From positions 1,220,001-1,284,000 of the forward strand of contig JAJTWR010000275.1 in NCBI GenBank assembly GCA_021613335.1: a DNA stretch of 64,000 bases, in the 5' to 3' direction. This DNA comes from Whitmania pigra (lineage: Eukaryota; Annelida; Clitellata; Hirudinida; Haemopidae). A program made the translations under genes and the position numbers. The notes under the pieces are model-generated. The model saw only the letters and a program-made list of their open reading frames with translations, made no database searches and was not told the origin of the DNA. Shown here in pieces: positions 51,610 through 64,000 of the stretch (the stretch's first letter is position 1; each line of letters starts with the position of its first letter).

Positions 51610-52005
51610 TTCTTAAGATTAATTTTGTGCTATTTCGCAATATGAAAGTGCAACCATCCCATACATTATTAATAACCAAACGAATCGTAGCTTATTTTGT
51701 AAACATATCGATTTCATTTTTAAACTGCCCTAGATAAGCTTGCAAATTGATACTACTTTAAAATTTATAAATCAAGTAATAAAAAAGTTTTTAAAAACTA
51801 ATTGATATAATTTTACATTTTATCCTTTTTAACACAGAATGAGTTTTTCGCGCCTCATAAACTATACTCAACCGCAGAGATGGCATTTGGGTAAGAACGC
51901 TGCCCTCTGACAGACTTTGGGTGAAAAACAAAAATATTTCGTTAATAGAAATTTTACAGAGATTTTATTTAATCTAAAAAAATTAGTTGAGATGCCTGAT
52001 TAACT

Positions 52006-52769
52006 TTATGAAATTGGTTTGGTCGCTTTTGGAATGGAGTTTGTATTAATACGACATGAACATTCCCTTTCATCCTTTAAGTGCAGACGGTGCAATGTTC
52101 CTATGGGATTGGTTTCCGCTGAGCTTGGTGGACCCCTCAAGCGAAAGATTCTGGCAAAAAATTCATTGTTTCTTCTTCCGACTGGCATGATGCGATTCCT
52201 TTGAAAGGTTTCCTCGTCTTCGAAGGACTTTCTGTACCTCCTGACATAAACCCATCCTCCATCAACTCTGACCAGCAAGCAAATTATGATATTGATAAGT
52301 TGCTCAATATCGAGCAAATATTTGCTAGTTTATTTAAACTAGTGCAGTTGTGCTTAGGGTGTATTGTATGCTATTAAAATAGTCTGCCCTTGGAGTAAAA
52401 ACGCTAACGAATCAACAAGCTCGTATAAAAGATAACCGACATGCGAAATCCGGAATCAAGAGCTACGCTGGAAGATGTCGACGAAATTGAAGAGAGGCCT
52501 GAATCCAAGGTTACACTAGAACTGGATGAAGATAGCTGAACGCGATTTTCCTCTGCTGACGATCGAGAAATCTGATTTCCGGATGAGGAACGAGCAGACT
52601 CCGCCCCAGAGAGTTCGAGCAGGAAACTGGCTTCTCCGTCGAACGAATGTTCTGGAGTAGATTGTAAAGTTCTTTGGATTTGAGCCTGCTCTTCGTCAAT
52701 CAAATGTGCCGCCGATTGTAGCTTTCGAGAATCTATGTCGTCTATTATCGGTTCAATATTTTCGGCCAT
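52006..52769 (-). CDS. unrecognised two-exon gene
   Basis: Exons 52441-52769 and 52006-52267 join in phase to 196 residues. The N-terminus MAENIEPIIDDIDSRKLQSA is acidic and helical; the middle is serine-rich with two similar segments (VTLDSGLSSISSTSSS and VALDSGF). The second exon begins VDGGWVYVRRYRKSF and is arginine-rich. No signal peptide or membrane segment. The first-exon donor could also be three bases later (TCG|GTTATC), which would not fit the acceptor phase. It lies 396 bp upstream of the FANCM start and 595 bp from the divergent TEDC2 start. I do not recognise the family; reading-frame conservation, codon use and splice phase argue that it is real. Confidence 0.6.
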
Positions 52770-53364
52770 TATCTAAGAAATGTTACGTAAGTAATGTCTG
52801 CGAATCACCACAAATTGTATTAGAAAATGTTAATAGATTAATGAGACACTAAGCTAGTGTTTAGAAGAATATAAACAAAATAATTTTTTGTTATACTAAC
52901 GAAAAGATAGACCACATCTAATTAGTGGTTTTAAGCAATATTTTAAAACTTTTTACAATGTTTACCAGATGTAAGAAAAGCGATGACTCTAAAAAAACAA
53001 AATAACATGACTGCGACGTAAGGACCGTATTTGATTTAGATAATAATCAAAATTAATTTCGTTTCAACGTTGCCTCGCGAAATAATGGATATGTTGGAAA
53101 GATCACCATATTAAAAGCTGTTTCCTCGAGTGGATACGGATTATATAAGTTAATTTTACATTAAAATATGATTAACTTTTTATTTAACTTCAGTAAACAA
53201 AAATCGTATGTTAAATAACTATTTGTATTGATTATAATATCAAGATTTAAATCTACTTTTAAGCTTTCCCTCCTTGGAGTTGATTTGTTTGTAAATAAAC
53301 TTCGGTCGATTTATAATTTTTGTGGCTAATAAATATTGCAATTGCTTTTATTCAAATATTTTTA
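52770..53364. promoter_or_regulatory. divergent intergenic region between the unknown gene and TEDC2
   Basis: 595 bp between outward-facing start codons; it should contain both promoters. No specific elements identified. Confidence 0.45.
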
Positions 53365-56161
53365 ATGACTTTACTCTCTTCTGAAATGGAAGAAATGTGT
53401 GGTTAAATTATTTCGCCTTATTTTGTCTTATAGACTCATTCATTTTCAATTTCTTTACCAGGTTTTCAGAACTTTCAGCACATATTGATAGTCAAAAATA
53501 TGTGATCTCGTCGCTGTCAGAAAAATGCAGAGAGCTGCTTAAGCCCCGGTTCGAGTTTTATATTGCAATGTCATGTTGGATGTATAAGTGCTAATAATTT
53601 AATTATTAATGAAGGAAATATGTTCACGAAATTGAAGCTCCTAGAAGTTCTCCTCCAAAAATAATGAAAAAATAGGTATGAGAGGATGATGATCTTGTTT
53701 AAGCCGTTTCTAGGGGGAAATGAACCTTTGGTTAACCTGCCCAGTTACTAGTCATTATGTGAAAATATTATTCTCATTAGTTTTTATCAAATAATTAGTT
53801 TTTTAAACATTTTCAGATATAGACTCTGAAGAAAAGCAGCAATTGGAAATGATTGAGAAACTTCTGCAAAAAGCTGCCAAAATTAGATCTGGTTATGAGC
53901 AGGTCCTGATCACTCATTTGAACATTTTGAAATTTTCCATTTACTTTTTATTAAAAAGAGTATTTTGCATTTTATTGCATATATATATAACAGCACTGTT
54001 AACCATTTAAAATTCACAAAAACCCACAAATTAAAAATCATGATTTCTTTTTATATTTTCCAGAAAGAACAAAAACAAAAGACCAATAGTGATAACCAGG
54101 TCAAAAATCTCCAGCAAGAACATAGCAAGCCACTCAAGAAGCAATTAGCGAAAGAAAATCAGAACCCTGTAAGATCCCACTCCTCAGGTGCTTGGTCTAC
54201 CATATCCCTCTCCCAGCTTCAAACCATCCACGCACCATCGACCAAGAAGCCCACGAGCAGTTCGCAACAATCTCTCAAGAAAAAACCAAATTACCTACCT
54301 GTTCATTTGTCTGCCCCTTATAAGACTTTTGCTCAGTTTAAATTTCCAGCTCGAACCAAAGGGAAGGCTGCGACTGCAAGAACGTTGCTCGGTTCTCGTT
54401 GTTCCAGTGCCCAGCCATCTTCTCAGAAGAACCCTGCCAAAAAAGAACTGACTGCAGAACCTCTTGAAACTGCAAAAATCTTTGATGGATGTGGGAAAGC
54501 AATGATTAGTGAAGAAGATGTTGCTGGAAAGAAGGAAGAACCTCAGCAGCATGATTCAAAAGATGAGGATTGCATTAATCCTGTTCAAGAGTCTCCAAAA
54601 GATCTGAAAGAGATGGGGTAAGTCTTAACTATGCTTGGGAACTGAAACATTTAAGCATTCATTATTCTGCAATAGATTTTACTTAGGCTTAACTAATGTT
54701 ACTTAAAGATTTAATTTAATTCAGTTATTTAATTTTTTGAATTCTATTCGATAATATGTGAAATCTTAGGAAATACTTGAAAATGCCACCCGAATACTCA
54801 ACTCTCCTGGCTCAGAACAACAAATTGAGAAGAAAATTGGCAAAAGTCTGCTTAGGAAGTAACAGTCAAAACTGCCAAAAAGAACAGATGAATTTTCTTA
54901 CTTCCCTCAAATCTCACGTTGGTATTGTAATTATTGACAAAATCTTCACTGAATGTCACAATATAGGTTTCGATTGGACAGCCAGCAAATGATAGGATAC
55001 CAATGTTAAATCAAGAATAATGTGATAAATTTATGCTTTCACAACATCACAAACTTATCAAAGTATTTACATTTAAAAGATGGAGGTGAATGGAGACCAA
55101 AGCCTTAACGACTTATTGGCGACCCAAAAGATGCTCGATCGTTATGGAACTTTGCTTCGGTTGTGTCGCGTCGTTGGACTTCCTAATTTTTCAGGTTGGT
55201 TGGAGACGTAAGTCAATATGGTTCATATGGTTTAGTATTCCTATATTGCTATTCCTATTAGCCTTTGGACATCGTGAAACTTAACTCATCAAATCATATT
55301 CAGAATTCAAAAGTCATAGTAGATTTTTATAGATTTAGATATTATTATTATTATTGTAATTGTGAATATTATTTTTGATTTTTTTAAATTATAATTTATA
55401 ATTACTTTTATCCCTCAAAGATGCAAGCTCCTCTAAACAGCTTCACCAGATACAACTGTATCTTGTCTCAATCAAAAGAGAGTTTGAAACCCATGCACCA
55501 TTTGCCAAAGAACTCATAAAGAAAGGTAGGACTTTATTTGATTGTGTGGTGTAATAATAATTGCATTATTTCTGTGTTATTCGATTCAATCTGCAGGAAG
55601 ATCTGGTCATAATTTCAAGGAAGGAGATAATTTTGATATCAGTAAATCCAGGGCAGAAGATATCCTCTCGAAAGGTAACTCGGAACAATGTTATTTATTT
55701 TGATGTAATCTATCTATTATCAAGCTGAAACTTTTTTTGTTGAAATTAATTTAATATAATAACATAACAATTTCATTGTGGTTGTGAGTCTAAACCAAAA
55801 CATTAAATTAACGCTTTTGCTCGTAGGATCGAGTTCAAAGATCATGTATCGAGATTTGCAGCAAATCCACGAATATCAGAAACATTACGAACACTTAGTT
55901 TCTCTCAGAATCAACAAACTTCTATTTGAACTTCTTCCACCTTTCTTAAAACACTTAAAATCGATTTCTGCCGACTCGGGGTTGGAAAATTGAATATTTG
56001 TGAATTTCTATGAATGATCATTTAATTGAGCTTTTCCTTCATTCAGAAAATATCGCCAGACTTACCGGTCAATCTACTCACTCGTCTGCTCCAATGGCCG
56101 CACCCTTCCTGCTATTGTTGGAAATTTAAATGACGATTTTTTCGAAGTAAATGACTGCTGA
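53365..56161 (+). CDS. TEDC2: TEDC2, tubulin epsilon and delta complex protein 2
   Basis: Partner of delta/epsilon-tubulin in stabilising triplet microtubules of centrioles. Exons supported by phase: 53365-53396, from 53462 (3' end uncertain), 53817-53902, 54064-54617, from 54770 (ends near 54917-54926), 55080-55194, 55421-55525, 55597-55674, 55827-55980, 56047-56161. Matches run the length of the vertebrate protein: LSAHIDSQKYVISSLSEKCR, LLQKAAKIRSGYEQ (like ALEKAVRVRRGI), MPPEYSTLLAQNNKLRRKL (like LPAAFRKAASQNSSLWAQL), YRDLQQIHEYQKHYEHLVS followed by LLFELLPPF (like VLMAELLPL), and YRSIYSLVCSNGRTLPAIV at the C-terminus. The 554-base central exon is a lysine/serine-rich linker. Fast-evolving, so the identification rests on ordered short matches. 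The donors of exons 2 and 5 are unresolved. Confidence 0.78.
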
Positions 56162-56542
56162 TGTAAATACATAAGAGATTGATTTGTTTTTGAATCTAAT
56201 AAAGTGTTGGAAGGTTCAACTGTGTGTCTTAACTTAGCAGTTACGAAGATCGCGTAGGTTAAATGCATTAAACCTAAGTTAGTTAGACTGAAATTATTTA
56301 CTTTATTAGATTTTCCAAGTACTAAAAATATACAAAAAAAAACTTAATATGGTGCAAAAGTAATTGCAAGTTGTTGTTTAAAAAAATATCTTTACTAATA
56401 TAGAAATGAAAATAAGTTTTTAGAAAATCCATTGCCGCGATGTAGAGTTTTCGGATTGTTTTGTTTATAGGTCGTACCATCGTAAGATAAGATAGTTAAA
56501 GGTAAAGGACTGGTTGGCAATTGGGGAGATTATTACATCACA

Positions 56543-58782
56543 ATGAAAACACCTGAAAAAACAAACGAAATGGACCTAGCGGAAAGTAATTTTGTATTTT
56601 GAAGCACTTTATTTTAACGATTTATATGCTAATAAATACGTTTATTGTCTAAATTTTGCTATGATCAGAATTTACATCAATCAAAAAGAAAGAAAACATC
56701 GTGGTACAATCGGGAAGTGTGAAACAGTCAATCTTCATATTAAGCATAATATTTCTCGTCGCTCTTTCATCATTAGTGTTGGTGTACAGATCTTTACCTC
56801 AGTTTGACAGGTGAGACGAGTGGACATTTAGACCACAATTTAGATGTTCCAATATTTAGATATTTCCTTTTCAATACAAATTCATTCACTTCATTCAATA
56901 TAGTAAATATAGAATTTTTTAATACTTCCTGGATTTATTGTTGTCACAGCGGAATTTTGAGATATTAAAATGCAACTTTGGTACTGACAAACTCTATTTC
57001 CAGTCTTTTTCAATAATGCGCAATTTCTCTTATTCGAAGCGAAGAGATAAAAGCCTTCAAGCTGCCAAGGAGCATCGACGATGCCAAACTTCTGGGACGA
57101 GTGCTGTCCAAGTACAAGGAAAGTCACTTCCTTCCTGTTGTGACGGGATTCTTTGTGACCTATGTGTTGTTAGTACATCACTCTTCGTTGTTATATAGCC
57201 CATTTATGATGATAATGACCACTTAAGGTGATTTGAATATCTTTTGACTAATGATTTCTGAATAAAGATTTCGTTAACAACATGAACAGCGGGACTAGAT
57301 TAACATTAACTTTGGCAGTATTAAAATTGATTGAACTAGTGTTTCTTAAATTTTTTAATTATTTATTTTATGTAATTTTGAATTGTTAAATTATTTATTT
57401 TTTATAACTTGCATTTAAATAATTACATTCCTTCGCTCCAGCCTCCAGTCGTTCGCCATACCTGGCTCCATCTTCCTCAGCATTCTTTCTGGTTTCCTCT
57501 TCCAGTTCTACGTGGCCATATTCCTCGTCTGCTTGGTTCGTGGAACAAATTGGCAGCTTCGTTTAAAAATATAATTATATAATTATAATTGTAATATTAT
57601 TATGATTTATAATAATAATTATATATATAATAATATATATTATATAATAATTATAATTTTATTATTATAAATTTGCAATCCAAAATTAGAGGTTAAGGAA
57701 AAACCAGATGGGCTAAATTTAGATCAGTTGATAAGCATATTTGGATTTTTATCATTTCCAACTTAGAGGTGTTATTAGTGGCTTTTGTCAATCGATTTAA
57801 ATTTAATGTTATTAAGTATTTCATTTTCAGGTCATTAATTGATTAAATTAGCTAATTATAATTAAACTCTATCTATAAAACTAATTCTAATGATTGAATT
57901 AATTAATTTTAATCAAATTCTATCAAAGGCTTCGGCACTGGGAGCTTTCTTCTGTTACCTGCTTTCCAATTTCTTCGGCAAAAACCTCATCTGGAGGTTG
58001 TGTCCTCAGAGGGCAGCAGAGTGGTCTGATAAGGTCGGTTTCAATCGATTGTCGTTTCAACCATTGATTGACTCACTCGGATCCATGAGAGACAATCGAT
58101 GTGATTTTGCGATTGACTCGACTTACAAAATTAGTGACGTCAATGACATCGCTTTTGTTTTAGGTTCAAAAGCACAGCTCAAACCTGCTCAACTACATTA
58201 TCTTCCTTAGGATTACCCCACTTCTACCCAATTGGTTCATCAACCTCGTCTCGCCCATCATCAACGTTCCCATGGGCCCATTTTTCCTCGGAACATTTCT
58301 AGGTGGGTCGATGTGGTCTTAAGTGGTTTTTATTATGGGTGTTGATGATGATGAATAATGGTTAAGTTATTACTGCTAACAAGGGTTTGATGTTTTTGTT
58401 ATAATTTCGATATTTTATCAACTGGATTACATAAAACAATATTATCATCTACTGAATTATTGTGTAATAACAGCAGTTACACTGTTTTGACAATAATGAC
58501 TTGAAATCCACAAGATATTAATTAATGTTTTGTAGAAAGATGATTGCATAAAAATGTTTATAAATTATTTTGATTACTCATTTAAATGCTCGACCTACGT
58601 CATCTCCCTCAGGTGTGGCTCCCCCTTCGTTCGTGTTCGTCAAGGCAGGCACGACCCTCCAGGAAATGTCCTCGAAAGACAGCACCATTTCCACAGGGTC
58701 CGTGGTCGCCCTGGGTGTCTTGGCCTTGGTCTCGATCCTCCCTGTCCTCTTCAAGTCCAAGCTGAGGCAGAAGTTTGAGTGA
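56543..58782 (+). CDS. TMEM41B: TMEM41B, ER VTT-domain lipid scramblase
   Basis: Multi-pass ER protein with a VTT/DedA domain that scrambles phospholipids and supports autophagosome and lipoprotein formation. Seven exons: 56543-56585, 56693-56810, 57040-57168, 57442-57535, 57929-58033, 58164-58302, 58613-58782; 798 bases, 265 residues (human 291). A membrane segment near residue 36 (FILSIIFLVALSSLVLVY) is followed by LPRSIDDAKLLGRVLSKYK, FLQSFAIPGSIFLSILSGF, ASALGAFFCYLLS, FLRITPLLPNWFINLVSPI and GTFLGVAPPSFVFVKAGTT, ending in FKSKLRQKFE. All match TMEM41B rather than TMEM41A or TMEM64. It follows TEDC2 on the same strand, 381 bp downstream. Confidence 0.95.
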
Positions 58783-60617
58783 CGGAGTGATTGTCCTTGG
58801 CTGTTGAGAGTCTCAGAAAGTTGTCAATCATCCAATATCAGCCTATATTTCCTGTGGACTAGATGACCTTGTAGTTGTTATTGTTGATATTATTATTATG
58901 GGAATTTGCTTAACGTGTTTCTTATTGTCGACCTCGTTATCACTGTCCGTATGGTAATTATCGAAATTGTGTTTCATAATCAACAATAACAACAACAATT
59001 AGTGCATTTTTATTGTTATTATTTTTGTTGTTATTTATTATTATTATTATTATTATTATTTTTATCATCATTGTTTTTATTATCATTGGTGGATAAACAT
59101 TATGTTATTTATTTTCTGATTTATATCCGGTAAGCCTTTGCACTGTTGTTGACGTGTTTGTTGTCCTACTGAGTTGCTGAGGTTGGTAGCTTTGAAATGC
59201 AGCATCCTTCATCGAGGATCTTTAAAAAGATGTTTCCGAATCTCCAAAGCCCGCATTTGATTTTATCGGTTTTTTGGGATTTTTTTGAAAACATCATTTG
59301 AATGTACCTTCTGTTTACGACTGCAATGTTTATTTTATGTGAAATATTCTCTTTTTGCTCTTATGGATTTAATTTAAGATTTCTGGTTCCTTTATCTCAT
59401 ATTTTATATTTTGCTAATTTCTTGAATAGTTGTTTAATGGGTATAGCAAGAGGATTACAATGTTAGGAACTTCATAAGTTTGTTCTCTTCATTACCTCAT
59501 TGTGAATCTTGGGGCATTAAGGCATCAACTGGATTGATTTATCTGGTAGTTATTTTTTTTTCTTTCACACAATGTGAACGTTAGGAAATTGGTTCCATTG
59601 AAATAGCAACGAATTCGTAAAACTCAACGATTTGTAAGGATTTGTTGTGATGCCCAAAAGCAGTATCGAGAATAGAGTAGTCATGTACTATTTTTAGTTT
59701 TCATGGACAGCAGAGGCACAACCCGAGGGCGCTCCCATGCAATGCAGGGTTGGTTTGGGAACGCAACACGCTACTACTGGCCCAACAGACTCATGCAGGA
59801 TTTCAACCAAATTGTTCGCTAAAATAATACGATATTAGGCTAGATCGTAAGATTGTTTGGAGCTATAATTTTATAATTGTTGTATTATAATCTGTTTGGA
59901 ACGTTTGTCGGGGGTTTATCTGAACTTTTGATTAATTAATTAGAATAAAATAAATAACTACAAATAATGCAGTAGTTAAATTAATTTCGATGTTTACTTA
60001 TAAATAAATAGTCTAAATATATAATTAATACTAATATAATTAATAATATCGTTACGTTAAGGACTGCTGCAAGTATAGAGATAACAAATAACACCAGTAA
60101 ATATTAGAGACAGTTACATATTATCATACAATTAATATAAGCCTTTATAACGTCATTAAATTGTATTAATATAATTAATATAAATATAAATTAATGTCAT
60201 CCCTATTATTATTATTATTAATTATCTGCAAGGATGTAAGTAACTCTAATAATAGACTACTCTGAGAAAATGATGATGTCATCGAGATGTAAGGCCGCCA
60301 ATCTATTAGGCGACCAAAAAATATCGCGCTAATTGACGAGATGAATAATCTGCCATTTGGATATTTATAGTGGTGTACTTGACGTGTTTGAAGTAATAAT
60401 TAAATTAAATTAAATTGCGAATAATTATAAACTTATGTAATAGCACTCGTCGTAATTAAGATTATCATTATCAGGACCATCCTGTGGACGCGGGCAGGTG
60501 CTTAGAGGCTCAGTGATTTTAAAACTTTCTTATTTGTTACCGAATTAATATGGCATAGGTAATCCAAGTATTATTAATAATTTTCAATTCGTTTTCAATA
60601 ATTTATTAAATTTAAAT
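58783..60617. other. 3' region of TMEM41B and intergenic DNA
   Basis: Contains short ATT/TTG microsatellites (about 58975-59065) and AT-rich sequence. At 59703-59822 is a 39-codon plus-strand frame (MDSRGTTRGRSHAMQGWFG start) with less AT-rich composition than its surroundings; I cannot assign it. Otherwise no gene recognised. Confidence 0.4.
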
Positions 60618-60852
60618 TCATATTTCCTGGCAAATATTTTTTTTTAATTGCTACAAATAATTAATTTTTGCAATTAATTTCAGAAAATTCCACGATGCGG
60701 GATCTTCGTCGCCATTTGACAATCACGTTTGTTCGCCGATTTCCTCCTCCTCAACATCAACATCATCACCATCACCATCATCATCATCGTCATCGTCATC
60801 GTCATCATCATCATCATCATCATCATCCCCAAAACCTGCTAAGACCTGCTAA
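60618..60852 (+). repeat. plus-strand arm of an inverted duplication, with an open serine-rich exon
   Basis: The segment matches, in reverse orientation, the 3' end of intron 5 and start of exon 6 of the LDLa gene (about 61200-61530). Shared blocks include CAAATAATTAATTT, TTGCAATTAATTT, the CAG acceptor, and a coding stretch: HDAGSSSPFDNH here, KDAESSATFDGH there. From the acceptor (60681-60683) the frame 60684-60852 stays open, with the same phase as the other copy, through serine codons to TAA. No matching upstream exons are seen on this strand, so it may be a dead exon copy or part of an undetected gene. Confidence 0.6.
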
Positions 60853-61197
60853 ATAACTCTACTAATAAACTAGTTTGGCAACTCGATAAAGAACCATAAA
60901 GACTTGTTAGACAGCCAAAAAAATCAGAAAGAAATATTAATAATTAAAATATGAATTATCATAAAGATTAACTGTCGTACGAATATCTGTCTATAGATAT
61001 CAAGACAAGATGTCGCTAGCTGTTCGAAGAAAAATAATTAATTTAATAACTAATGATAAAATATTATCGTTTCTATAATCGCTGTTATTGTCATTATTGT
61101 CTTTAAATTCAAGGTAAATCAGTTTGCCTTCATTAAAATAAAACACCAGTCATAATGAGTGCTAAAAGTTCGATGATGATGATGATGATGATGATGT

Positions 61198-64000
<2,803 letters not shown>

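Overview
This window is nuclear DNA of an intron-rich animal. Nearly every gene is split into short exons with GT-AG junctions that can be followed codon by codon, and products such as FANCM, TEDC2, cyclin-Q, transglutaminase and LDL-receptor class A proteins are metazoan. Non-coding DNA is AT-rich and full of long ATT/AAT, GAT/CAT and tetranucleotide arrays, often several hundred bases inside introns. No vertebrate-type repeats are visible. An invertebrate, perhaps a lophotrochozoan, is my guess; the species cannot be read from the sequence.

Layout. 1-2.5 kb: 3' end of an unrecognised plus-strand gene with a serine-rich tail. 3.4-4.1 kb: ATT array. 4.8-6.3 kb: a hAT transposon with terminal inverted repeats, an 8-bp target duplication and a broken transposase. 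7.9-12.5 kb (-): adenylosuccinate synthetase, 12 exons. 13.7-14.3 kb: transposase-like remnant. 14.9-16.5 kb (-): cyclin-Q. 17.0-21.0 and 21.6-24.3 kb (-): tandem alpha-L-fucosidases with identical exon lengths; the first has a second hAT element in an intron. 25.0-27.4 kb (+): IBA57. 28.3-37.0 kb (-): transglutaminase, 16 exons, with huge microsatellites in four introns. 37.5-38.1 kb (+): PET117. 39.3-51.6 kb (-): complete FANCM, 16 exons, about 2,657 codons. 52.0-52.8 kb (-): unrecognised two-exon gene. 53.4-56.2 kb (+): TEDC2. 56.5-58.8 kb (+): TMEM41B. 60.7 and 61.2-64.0 kb: a partial secreted LDLa-domain gene (-), whose serine-rich last exon has an inverted copy nearby; its intron carries a 600-bp AAT array and a tRNA-derived SINE with a 13-bp target duplication.

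The genes form no pathway; most are single-copy housekeeping genes (purine synthesis, cell cycle, mitochondrial Fe-S and complex IV assembly, DNA repair, centriole, ER lipid scrambling). Three divergent pairs (fucosidase copy 2/IBA57, transglutaminase/PET117, unknown gene/TEDC2) sit 540-665 bp apart and may share promoters. Exon boundaries were derived by hand from splice sites and reading phase; summed coding lengths are multiples of three for every complete model except TEDC2, where two junctions remain open. Family assignments rest on remembered family motifs, not searches.
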